64,000 bases of DNA from Streptomyces hoynatensis (GTDB taxonomy: Bacteria; Actinomycetota; Actinomycetes; Streptomycetales; Streptomycetaceae). Positions within the stretch are counted from its first letter, which is position 1, and each line of letters opens with the position of its first letter. The notes under the pieces were generated by a model. The model searched no databases. It was not told the origin of the DNA and worked only from the letters and a program-made list of their open reading frames with translations. Made by a program: the position numbers and the translations under genes. The stretch is taken from the NCBI RefSeq assembly GCF_003626535.1, contig NZ_RBAL01000002.1:62001-126000 (forward strand), in the 5' to 3' direction. Below are positions 14,440 to 23,032 of this stretch, in pieces.

Positions 14440-15863
14440 CGCTCCACCCCCGCCAGCTCGCGCGCCGCGGCATCCGGATCGAGCACGGGCCCCGCGGGCA
14501 GCAGCCCGACGAAGGCCCGCGGCATCGCCGGCGCCTCCCGCGGGTCGTAGCCGAGGCGCTGCACGGCCTCGGCGGACGCGATCGGGTAGGCCATGCCGCT
14601 GTCGGTGACCAGGGTGTCCGTGCCGCCGGTGCCGGCGGAGGCGGTGGCGCGGACCAGGGCGCCGCGGCCGGCCGGCACGTAGACCGCGTCGAGCAGGCCC
14701 AGGCGCTGCCCGCCCGCGCTGCGCACCGCCGTCACCTCCGCGGGCTCCGGCATGGTGGCGGGCAGGTGGACGGTCGCCCGCCAGGGGGCGTCGCCCGGGT
14801 GGCCGCCGGGCCGGGTGCTGACGCACACCGGCTGGTCGCGGTCCGGGTCGTGCACCCGGGGCGGTGCCGCGGGCCAGGCCGGGTCGCCCGGCGGCGTCCC
14901 GGCCGAGTGCGGGGCCCGGGCCGCCTGGGTGGCGTCGAGGGCGTGGTCCTCGCCCGCCTCGGCGGTCAGCAGGGCGTACACCAGCGGGGTGACCGCCACC
15001 AGGCCGTCGGAACGCACCAGGTAGTAGCGCGGGTTGGGGCCGTCGGTGCCGGTGTGGGCGAGGTCGCCGACGCGGGCGGGAAAGCCGAGCCCCGTCACCT
15101 CCGCGCCCTCGTCCCCCGCGCCTTCCCCCTCCTGGTTTCCCTCCCCGCCGGCGTCCGGCAGTGCGAGGGCCGGGGCCTCGGGCACGGTGGCCAGCACCTC
15201 GGGCGGCAGGTCCACCGGGCGCGCCCGCTGGAGCCCGAGAAGTTCGGCGACCGCGGGCTCCAGGGCGTACCGCCGCCCCTGGGTCAGCAGCCACAGGCCG
15301 CCGTCCGGTTCGCGCACCAGCACGCTCGCCCCGGCCTCGTCCTCGGGCGGCGCCACGCCGGGCACCGACAGGTACAGCGCGGTCTCGGTCGGCGCCCCGC
15401 CGGTCTCCGAGGGCGTGGCGCACAGCGTCCAGGCGCCCGTGAGCAGGTCGTCGGCCTCCGGCAGCGCGTCGGGCGCGCCGGGAATGCCGACCGGCAGGCC
15501 GCGCGGCGCGTCGTCCAGGACGGACTGCCTGACCTCGGTCAGCCGCCCGCCGCCCACCAGCAGGGCGGAGGCCAGGTTGAGCGCCGGGTGCACCACGCCG
15601 TCGGCGACGACGTACCGGTCGCCGCTGCCGCCCGCGACCACGGCGCCCTCCTCCGGCAGGTCGGGGCCGCGCCCGCCGCCGAGCCAGCCCGCGATGCCGA
15701 AGCCGGCCATGATCAGGATGCCGAGGGCGAGGCCGCCGCCCAGCGCCCGGTTCAGCCGGCGGCGCGGGTCGCGGCCCGCCTCGTCCGTGCCCCGGAACAG
15801 GCTGGTGGTCCGGCGCCGTTGCTCGTAGGCGTACGCCTCGGCCTGCTCACGCGTGGTCGCCAT
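14436..15863 (-). CDS. eccB: Type VII secretion protein EccB
   Basis: EccB is the single-pass membrane subunit of the ESX core, with a large periplasmic domain. The 475-residue protein shows a cytoplasmic start with EQAEAYAYEQRRRTTSLFRG, the signature found at EccB N-termini, one transmembrane helix (about 41-62, GGGLALGILIMAGFGIAGWL), and an extracytoplasmic domain with the central YYLVRSDGLVAVTPLVYALL motif. Two Cys, at CATPSETGG and VCVSTRPGG, probably form the conserved disulfide. The ATG overlaps the end of mycP by 17 bp. Confidence 0.92.
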   Translation of the reverse strand: MATTREQAEAYAYEQRRRTTSLFRGTDEAGRDPRRRLNRALGGGLALGILIMAGFGIAGWLGGGRGPDLPEEGAVVAGGSGDRYVVADGVVHPALNLASALLVGGGRLTEVRQSVLDDAPRGLPVGIPGAPDALPEADDLLTGAWTLCATPSETGGAPTETALYLSVPGVAPPEDEAGASVLVREPDGGLWLLTQGRRYALEPAVAELLGLQRARPVDLPPEVLATVPEAPALALPDAGGEGNQEGEGAGDEGAEVTGLGFPARVGDLAHTGTDGPNPRYYLVRSDGLVAVTPLVYALLTAEAGEDHALDATQAARAPHSAGTPPGDPAWPAAPPRVHDPDRDQPVCVSTRPGGHPGDAPWRATVHLPATMPEPAEVTAVRSAGGQRLGLLDAVYVPAGRGALVRATASAGTGGTDTLVTDSGMAYPIASAEAVQRLGYDPREAPAMPRAFVGLLPAGPVLDPDAAARELAGVER

Positions 15864-17292
15864 GGGTCGCTCCGCCGCTTGTCGTCGTTGGCCTTTGGTG
15901 CATCGGGTGGGGCGCCGGCCCGTCCCGGCCGCCCTGCCGCGGCCCGCCGCCGAGCCAGGCGAGGGCGAGGGCCGCCGGGGCGGGCGGCGCGGGCGGGGGC
16001 GCGCCCTCGCCCGGCGCGGGCCCGGCCCGCCAGCGGCGGCGGGCGGCGCGGCGCACGGCGGGCGCGCCGAGCAGGCCGAGCACCACGGCGAGCAGCAGGC
16101 CCCCGCTCCAGCCGAGCGCGCGGGCCGCCCGGCCGCCGAGCGGCGGCTCGGCGGCCGGCAGCGGCTGCACGGCGAGACGTCCCCCGGCGCCCGTGGCCGC
16201 CCGGTCCTGGGCCTGCCCGCCGGTGCCCGGCAGGTGGGTCAGCGCCGCGAACGGGTCCACGATGCCCGCGCCCGTGTGGTCGTTGCGCCGCCCGCCGACC
16301 ACGGAGGCCGAGGCGGTGAGCCGTTCGGCCACCTCCTGCGCGGACAGGCCGGGGAAGCGCTCACGGACCAGGGCCGCGGCGCCCGCGACCTGCGCGGCGG
16401 CGAAGCTGGTGCCCGACTCCACCCGGTAGCCCGAGCCGCCGGGGGCGATGACGGTCAGCTTGTCGCCGTAGGCGGCGAGGTCGACCCACGGGCCGAAGTT
16501 CGACCAGCTCGCCGGCTCGCCCGCCTCGTCGACCGCGGCCACCGCGAGCACCCCCTCGTAGGCGGCCGGGTAACTCGGCCGGCCCGTGCCTCCTTGTCCC
16601 TCGCCGCCCTGGAGGTTCCCGGCCGCCGCGACCACCAGGACGTCCTGCTGCTGCGCCCTGCGGATCGCCTCGTGGATCGCGTCGTAGTCGTGGGGGATGT
16701 CCAGGGACATGTTGATGACGCGCGCGCCCGAGTCCGCCGCGTCGTCGATGGCGGCGGCCAGGGCCCCGGTGGTGGTCTGGTCCACCGAGTCGGCCATGCG
16801 CACGGGATAGATCCGGGCGCCCGGCGCCACCCCGGCGATGCGGTCGCCCTCGCCGCGGGCCGCGGCGATCAGCCCGGCCACGGCGGTGCCGTGCCCCTCG
16901 CAGTCCTGGACGGGGCGCGGCCTGGTCAGCTCGTGGTCGCGGGCGTCGGCCACCACCGCGATGTCGCTGCCGCGCCGCACCGCGCCCGCCAGGTCCGGAT
17001 GGCGGGCGTCCACCCCGGAGTCGATCACCGCCACGTCCACCCCGGCGCCGGTGGCCAGGTCCCAGGCCTGGCGCAGCCCGAGGCGTTCGATCAGCGGGTA
17101 GGGGCCGGCGCCGTCCGGCAGTTCCTCGCCGGTCACCTGGGTGCGGCAGGGCTCGGCGGCGGCCTGCGGCCCGCAGGCGAGCCCGGCCACCGTCAGCGCC
17201 GCCGTCAGCGCGGCGGCGAGCCCCGCGCGGCGCCGCCCGCCGCCGGTCCCCGGGCCCGCGGCCCGCGGGCGCGTGGTGTGCCCGCGGCTCAT
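15847..17292 (-). CDS. mycP: Type VII secretion-associated serine protease mycosin
   Basis: Mycosins are membrane-anchored subtilisin-like proteases that stabilise the ESX core and process some substrates. The 481-residue protein has a signal peptide (cleavage after AAA near 47), the subtilase triad Asp91 (VIDSGVD), His134 (GHGTAVAG) and Ser296 (SGTSFAAA), the oxyanion Asn in AAAGNLQGG, and a C-terminal transmembrane helix (GWSGGLLLAVVLGLLG) followed by a proline-rich cytoplasmic tail. The ATG overlaps the eccD stop (ATGA). Confidence 0.93.
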   Translation of the reverse strand: MSRGHTTRPRAAGPGTGGGRRRAGLAAALTAALTVAGLACGPQAAAEPCRTQVTGEELPDGAGPYPLIERLGLRQAWDLATGAGVDVAVIDSGVDARHPDLAGAVRRGSDIAVVADARDHELTRPRPVQDCEGHGTAVAGLIAAARGEGDRIAGVAPGARIYPVRMADSVDQTTTGALAAAIDDAADSGARVINMSLDIPHDYDAIHEAIRRAQQQDVLVVAAAGNLQGGEGQGGTGRPSYPAAYEGVLAVAAVDEAGEPASWSNFGPWVDLAAYGDKLTVIAPGGSGYRVESGTSFAAAQVAGAAALVRERFPGLSAQEVAERLTASASVVGGRRNDHTGAGIVDPFAALTHLPGTGGQAQDRAATGAGGRLAVQPLPAAEPPLGGRAARALGWSGGLLLAVVLGLLGAPAVRRAARRRWRAGPAPGEGAPPPAPPAPAALALAWLGGGPRQGGRDGPAPHPMHQRPTTTSGGATHGDHA

Positions 17293-18773
17293 GCCCGCAG
17301 GTCCAGCAGCGCGGTGTACACCTGGAAGACGGCGAGGACCAGCGGCACCACCGCCAGCAGGAGCAGCGTCTCCAGCACGTCCAGGGAGCGGGCGAGCCGC
17401 GGGTTGGCCCGCGTCCGGCCGGCGAACAGCGCGACGGCGCCCGCGACCAGCGCCGCGGTCAGCGCCGCAGGGAGGGTGACGCCGAGCAACGCCAGGGTGT
17501 CGCCGTGGTGGTGGGCCACCAGCAGGGCCACGGCGCCCGCCGCGGAGGCGAGGGCCGCCACCAGGGGCACGACGGCCTGCGGCGCCTCCCGGAACAGCCG
17601 GACCCGCAGCAGCATCAGCACGATCAGCGCGGCCCCGAGCAGCGACTCCCACGGCGCGTCCGCGGCGAAGAGCAGCAGCGTGCCCCCGGCCGCCACCAGG
17701 TGCGCCCCCGTCAGCATCCCCGTCAGCAGGCGGCGGGCGCGGGCCACCCGGGCCCGCAGCCGCTCGTGCGCCGGCTGACTCGGCAGCGCCGCCAGGTCCT
17801 CGGCGGTCGCGGCGACCTCGGGGGCGGGCAGCCGCGCGGCGCGCAGGGCCGCGGCGGGCCACAGCGGGGTGAGGGCCAGCGCGAGCGGCGCGGCCACGGC
17901 CGCCGCCCGGCCCGGCTCCACCTCCCAGAGCACGCACAGCGCGGCGCCCGGGGCGGCGAGCACGCCCGCGGTGACCAGGCAGGTGAACGTGCCGTCGCCG
18001 CCTCCCGCGAGGACCGGGCCCAGCGCCCCGGCCGCCGCGAGCACCGCGCAGGCCAGCAGCAGGTGTTCCGCGCCCCAGCCGTCCCCGGTGCCGAGCAGCC
18101 GGACGGCGCCGGTCATCGCGGGCGGGGCGGCCAGCACGCAGGCGAACGTGCCGGCGCGCACGTCCGCGAAGCCGCGGGCGGCGAGCGCCCCCACGGCCAG
18201 CGCGAGCACCGCCGTGCCCAGGCCGAGCCAGCCGGGGGTGCGGCCGGGGGCCACGGCAAGGGCGGCGCAGGCCGCGAGGACGGCGAGCGCGGTGAGGGCG
18301 GCGGCGGCCCGCCGGGTCCCGGCCGCCGACCAGGGGCTGCGCACGCCCTGCTCGCCGATGACCTCCACCACGTCGTCGTACAGCGGGGGCGTGGCGTCCT
18401 GATCGCCGTGGCCGAGGAACAGCAGGTCGCCCTCGCGCACCCCCTGGGCGTGCAGGGAGAGGGCCGGGTCGAGCAGGGTGCCGTCGGTGCGGCGCACCAC
18501 CCAGCCGCCGTGCCGGGTGCCGCCGTCCTGGCCCGGCTGCTGCCCGGCGTGCCGCAGCAGCGCCGGCAGCAGCCGCGCCAGCGGCACGGCGGCGGGCACG
18601 GCGAGGTCGGCGCGGCCGGTGGGGCCGGCCAGGCCGATGCGGAGGAAACCGTCGGCGGCGGAGTCGAGGGCGGCCGGGCCGCCTGCGGTCGCGGTGGCCG
18701 GGGCGCCCGCGGCCTGCGCCGCGGTGACCGCGGTGCCGAAGGACGGGCTGCCGGCGGGATCGGTGACGGTCAT
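17289..18773 (-). CDS. eccD: Type VII secretion membrane pore protein EccD
   Basis: EccD dimers form the inner-membrane cavity of the ESX complex. The 494-residue protein begins with a low-complexity lead (1-38), then a ubiquitin-like domain (about 40-125, with WVVRRTDGTLLDPALSLHAQGVREGDLL cut into recognisable strands), followed by eleven or so transmembrane helices to the C-terminus. Length and topology fit the family. Start and stop overlap eccC and mycP respectively by ATGA. Confidence 0.92.
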   Translation of the reverse strand: MTVTDPAGSPSFGTAVTAAQAAGAPATATAGGPAALDSAADGFLRIGLAGPTGRADLAVPAAVPLARLLPALLRHAGQQPGQDGGTRHGGWVVRRTDGTLLDPALSLHAQGVREGDLLFLGHGDQDATPPLYDDVVEVIGEQGVRSPWSAAGTRRAAAALTALAVLAACAALAVAPGRTPGWLGLGTAVLALAVGALAARGFADVRAGTFACVLAAPPAMTGAVRLLGTGDGWGAEHLLLACAVLAAAGALGPVLAGGGDGTFTCLVTAGVLAAPGAALCVLWEVEPGRAAAVAAPLALALTPLWPAAALRAARLPAPEVAATAEDLAALPSQPAHERLRARVARARRLLTGMLTGAHLVAAGGTLLLFAADAPWESLLGAALIVLMLLRVRLFREAPQAVVPLVAALASAAGAVALLVAHHHGDTLALLGVTLPAALTAALVAGAVALFAGRTRANPRLARSLDVLETLLLLAVVPLVLAVFQVYTALLDLRA

Positions 18774-21700
18774 CAGGCGTCGTTCCCTGGGGATGGGGCG
18801 GCTGGGGGAGAGGGGGGCGCGGCCTCGGCGGCGAGCGGCGAGTCGGCGCGGACGAGCTGGAGGGGGACGGTGCCGAGGCGGCGGTGCATCAGCACGCCGC
18901 GGCCCTTGGCGCGGCGCGCCGGCCTGACGCCCCAGATCGGCATCTCCTCGTCCGGAACGCTCAACACCACGGCCGGGACGTTGAGTTCCTTCAGGCGGCC
19001 GAGCACCGGCTCGGCGACCGCGCGGGCCGCGCCGCCCGCCTGCCGGGTCAGGAACAGGTGCAGGCCGATGGCCCGCGCCTGCGGCAGGAATTCGAGCAGC
19101 GGGCGCAGCGGGTTGCCCTGCGAGGTGGTGAGCAGGTCGTAGTCGTCGACGAGGAGGTAGATCTCGGGCCCGTGCCACCAGGAGCGGTCGCGCAGCTGCT
19201 CCGGGGTCACATCCGTGCCGGGCAGCCGTTTCCGCAGGCCGGCGGCGACCCCGCCGACGACCTCGACGGACCGTTCGTGGGTGGTCGAGTAGCCCAGCAG
19301 GTGCGGCCCGTCGAACTCCCGCAGCAGCGTCATCCGGTGGTCGAGGACCACCAGCCTGGCCTCCTCGGGGCTGCGGGTCTCCACCAGCTGCCTGCCGACG
19401 GCCCGCAGCAGCGAGGTCTTGCCGGACTCGGTGTCGCCGATGACGACCAGCCCGGCGTCCTCGCCCGGGGTGAGGAGGACCGGTTCGAGGCGGTTGGCCT
19501 CGACGCCGACCACGACGCCCCCGGGCGCGGCGCCCCGCCTCCCGGCCCGCGGCGAACCGCCCTGGCCCGTACCGCCCTGGCCCGTACCGGCCTGGCCCGA
19601 ACCGCCCTGCCCGGCCGCGGCCTGTTCCGTGCCGCCCTGGCCCGCCGCGGCCTCCCGGAGCGCGGCCAGCGCCTCGGACAGCGGGTAGCTCAGCGGCAGC
19701 AGCCGCACCGCCGGCGCGCGCGGGCCCTGCCAGGCGGCGTCGATCCGCTCGGTCAGGTCGGCCACCGCGGCGGCGAGGTTGCTGTCGGAGTGCACCCCGT
19801 CCACCCTGGGCACGGCGGTCAGGAAGTGCAGCGTCTCCTCGGTGATGCCGCGGCCCGGGCGCCCGGCCGGGATGGCGCGCTGCGCCTTGCGGTCCATCTC
19901 GGAGTCCAGCGAGTCGCCGAGCTTCAGCTCCACCTTGGTGCCGATGAGGTCCCGCAGGCCCATGCGCATGTCCAGCCAGCGGTTGCCGGTGACCACCAGG
20001 TGGATGCCGTAGGTGAGCATCCGGCCGGCCAGCGCCATCAGCAGCTGCTCCAGGTCCGGGTAGCTCTGCCGCAGCACCGCCCACCCGTCCACCACGAGGA
20101 ACACATCCCCCTGGGGCCGGCCCCGGCCGACGGCCCGGTGGGGGCCCTCGCCGGGGGCGCCGGCCCCCTCGCCCCGGGCCTGGGCGGCGGCCCCGGCCGC
20201 CCGGTAGTCGGCCATCGACTCCACGCCCAGCTCCCGGAACAACGCCTCCCGGCTCTCCATCACCTCAAGTACCTCGGCGACGGTCCGGTTGACCAGCTCC
20301 GGGTCCAGGCGCCCCGCCACCCCGCCGACGTGCGGCAGCCGGGCGAAGGGGAAGAGGGTGCCGCTGAAGTCCAGGCAGTAGAACTGCACCTCGGCCGGGG
20401 TGTGGCGCAGCGCAAGCGAGGCGATCAGCGCCCGCACCGCCGTGGACTTGCCGCTGCGCGGCGCGCCGACCACCGCCACGTGGCCGCCGGCCCCCGCCAG
20501 GTCCAGCTCCAGCGGATCGCGCCGCTGGTGGAAGGGCCGGTCCACGATCCCGACGACGGCGGTGAGGGGCGGGCGCCGCGGCGAGCAGCCGAAGCCGCGC
20601 CCCGGGCGTTCGGCCGGCTTCCCGAGCAGGGCGTCCAGCGGGGCCGGGTTCTCCAGCGGCGGCAGCCACACCTGGTGCGCCCGGGGCCCCAGGTCCGTCA
20701 TCTGCTCCACCATGACGCCGAGCACCGTGCTGCCCAGGTCCTCCGCCTCCCCGAACTCGTCGGCCTTCGGCTCGGGTTCCGGCTCCGGCGCCCGCTGCTC
20801 CGCGGGCACCGGCAGGTAGCCGGCGGGGAAGGGCCGCACGTCGAGGCCGCCGCCGGGCAGCCGCCCGCCGCCCGCCTCGCCGCTGCGGTAGGGCCCGGAG
20901 ACGTACGCGGCGCGGAAGCGTTTCAGCGTCCTGGTGTCGGTGCGCAGGTAGCCGTGTCCCGGAACGCTGGGCAGGTGGTGGGCGTCGGGCAGGCCGATGG
21001 CCGACCTGGACTCGGCCTCCGAGAAGGTCCGCAGGCCGATGCGGTAGGACAGGTGGGCCTCAAGTCCCCGCAGCCGCCCCTCGTCCAGCCGCTGCGAGGC
21101 CAGCAGCAGGTGCAGCCCAAGCGAACGCCCCAGCCGCCCGATCTGCACGAACAGCTCCGCGAAGTCCGGCTTCTGCGCGAGGAGTTCGGAGAACTCGTCG
21201 ACGACGATGAACAGGCTGGGCAGCGGCGGCAGGTCCGCGCCGCGCTGCCTGGCCCGCTCGTAGTCCCGCACCGACACCAGGTTCCCCGCGTCCCGCAGCA
21301 CCTCCTGGCGGCGGTTGATCTCCCCGGAGAGCGCCTCCTGCATCCGGTCGACCAGGGACAGGTCGTCCTCCAGGTTGGTGATCACGGCCGCCACGTGCGG
21401 CAGGGCGGCCATGCCGGCGAACGTCGCGCCGCCCTTGAAGTCCACCAGCACGAAGTTCAGCTGGTCGGGCGGATGGGTGACGGCCATGCCCGCCACCAGG
21501 GTCCGCAGCAGCTCCGACTTGCCCGAGCCGGTGGCGCCCACCAGCAGGCCGTGCGGGCCCATCCCGTTCTGCGCCGACTCCTTGATGTCCAGTTCGAGCA
21601 GCCCCCCGTCGGCCGCCACCCCGATCGGCACCGCCAGCCGGTCCCGCAGCGGGCGCGGCCGCCACAGCGCCGCCAGGTCCAGGCTGCCCACGTCCCGCAG

Positions 21701-22969
21701 GCCGAGCAGGGCGGGCAGGGTGTTGACCGCCGTGGTCCTGTCCTCCGAGCCGGCCGCGCCCGCGGTGTCCACCCGGTGCGGCGCGAGCGCCGCCGCCAGC
21801 GCCTCCGCCTCGGGCACGGACAGGGCGTCCGCCTCGCCGAGTTCCTCCCGCAGCTCCCCGGCCAGCACCGCGAGCCGGCCCTGCGTCACCTGAAGGCTCA
21901 CCCCGCGCGCCTCGGCCAGGGCGGCGGCGTGCCCGTCCAGGTCGAGCACCGTCACCCCGTGCAGCCCTGCGGCGTCAAGCAGCGTCTCCGTGCCGGTGAC
22001 CAGGCCGCCGTCCAGCACGATCAGCAGGTGCGGCACGTCGGGTTCGGGCTCCGCGTCGCGCTGGAAGCGGGCGCGCCGGGCCAGTTCCGCGCCCAGCCAC
22101 TCCTCCAGCATCGCCAGCCCGGGGAACAGCATCCGCACCGGCCCCGCGTGATCGAACTCCTCCGGATGCCGGGCGTGCGGCAGCCACTTCAGCCACTCCC
22201 AGTCCCGGCCCGGCGCCTCCGGCACGCAGGCCGCCACCCGCAGGTCCCGCGGCGAGTGGAAGGTCACGGCCTGGGCGAGCACCGCCCGCAGCAGCGCCCG
22301 CGCCGCCTCCCGCTCCCCGGTCAGGCGCACGGCCGCGAACCGGCGCAGCGCCACCTGCACCGGCAGCCCGGGCACCACCGCGTGGGTGTCGATGAAGCGC
22401 TTCAGCGCCACGCTGCACAGCGGGTCGAGGTCCTCCACCGGCGCCGAATCCCCGGGCACCAGCCGGGTGGCGAGGTACCGCGGCCCGGTGCCGAACCTGA
22501 CCGTGCCGAAGTCCTCGTCGCCGCTGCGCCGCTCCCACAGCCGGCGGCTGGCCGCCACCGTCCACAGCGTCCCCGGGGCGGGGAAGTCCCAGCGCAGCGC
22601 CTCCCGTTGGGCCTGGGCGGTGCGCCGCACCTCGGCCCTGACCCGCTCCAGGTAGCGCAGGTACTCGCGGCGGTCGGCGCGGGCCGCGCTCTTGGCCGAG
22701 CCCCGCTGGCGCACGATCGACCCGGCCATCATCGCCAGGCAGGACACCAGGAACATGCCGCCGACGACGTAGCCGAGCGGGCCGCGGCCCATGGTGAGCA
22801 TGTAGAGCACCGAGCCGAGGCCGCTGAGCGCGGGCAGGGCGGTCATCCACAGGTTGCCGTCCTCGGGCCGCGGCAGCTCCGGCGGCGCCTTCAGCACCAG
22901 CTCCTGGTCCGGAACGGCCGGACGCGCGGCGCGCGGCGGGCGCCGGAAGACGGTCGGGGGGCTGCTCAC
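18773..22969 (-). CDS. eccC: Type VII secretion ATPase EccC, fused EccCa/EccCb
   Basis: FtsK/SpoIIIE-type motor that recognises substrates and powers ESX export. The 1398-residue protein has two transmembrane helices near 42-85, a DUF domain, then three ATPase domains with P-loops at Lys484 (GATGSGKSELL), Lys841 (GAPRSGKSTA) and Lys1184 (GDTESGKTSLL). The first domain has a full Walker B (FIVVDEFSELL) and is likely the active one. A Gly/Gln/Ala repeat linker (about 1121-1160, GGTGQGG-like units) precedes the third domain. Full-length, unlike the split EccCa/EccCb of some mycobacterial ESX loci. Confidence 0.95.
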   Translation of the reverse strand: MSSPPTVFRRPPRAARPAVPDQELVLKAPPELPRPEDGNLWMTALPALSGLGSVLYMLTMGRGPLGYVVGGMFLVSCLAMMAGSIVRQRGSAKSAARADRREYLRYLERVRAEVRRTAQAQREALRWDFPAPGTLWTVAASRRLWERRSGDEDFGTVRFGTGPRYLATRLVPGDSAPVEDLDPLCSVALKRFIDTHAVVPGLPVQVALRRFAAVRLTGEREAARALLRAVLAQAVTFHSPRDLRVAACVPEAPGRDWEWLKWLPHARHPEEFDHAGPVRMLFPGLAMLEEWLGAELARRARFQRDAEPEPDVPHLLIVLDGGLVTGTETLLDAAGLHGVTVLDLDGHAAALAEARGVSLQVTQGRLAVLAGELREELGEADALSVPEAEALAAALAPHRVDTAGAAGSEDRTTAVNTLPALLGLRDVGSLDLAALWRPRPLRDRLAVPIGVAADGGLLELDIKESAQNGMGPHGLLVGATGSGKSELLRTLVAGMAVTHPPDQLNFVLVDFKGGATFAGMAALPHVAAVITNLEDDLSLVDRMQEALSGEINRRQEVLRDAGNLVSVRDYERARQRGADLPPLPSLFIVVDEFSELLAQKPDFAELFVQIGRLGRSLGLHLLLASQRLDEGRLRGLEAHLSYRIGLRTFSEAESRSAIGLPDAHHLPSVPGHGYLRTDTRTLKRFRAAYVSGPYRSGEAGGGRLPGGGLDVRPFPAGYLPVPAEQRAPEPEPEPKADEFGEAEDLGSTVLGVMVEQMTDLGPRAHQVWLPPLENPAPLDALLGKPAERPGRGFGCSPRRPPLTAVVGIVDRPFHQRRDPLELDLAGAGGHVAVVGAPRSGKSTAVRALIASLALRHTPAEVQFYCLDFSGTLFPFARLPHVGGVAGRLDPELVNRTVAEVLEVMESREALFRELGVESMADYRAAGAAAQARGEGAGAPGEGPHRAVGRGRPQGDVFLVVDGWAVLRQSYPDLEQLLMALAGRMLTYGIHLVVTGNRWLDMRMGLRDLIGTKVELKLGDSLDSEMDRKAQRAIPAGRPGRGITEETLHFLTAVPRVDGVHSDSNLAAAVADLTERIDAAWQGPRAPAVRLLPLSYPLSEALAALREAAAGQGGTEQAAAGQGGSGQAGTGQGGTGQGGSPRAGRRGAAPGGVVVGVEANRLEPVLLTPGEDAGLVVIGDTESGKTSLLRAVGRQLVETRSPEEARLVVLDHRMTLLREFDGPHLLGYSTTHERSVEVVGGVAAGLRKRLPGTDVTPEQLRDRSWWHGPEIYLLVDDYDLLTTSQGNPLRPLLEFLPQARAIGLHLFLTRQAGGAARAVAEPVLGRLKELNVPAVVLSVPDEEMPIWGVRPARRAKGRGVLMHRRLGTVPLQLVRADSPLAAEAAPPSPPAAPSPGNDA

Positions 22970-23032
22970 GGCGGGACCCTTCGTGCGGCGTGCGGGTGGG
23001 GGACGGGGAAGTACGCCCGGCGGGGCGGGGCG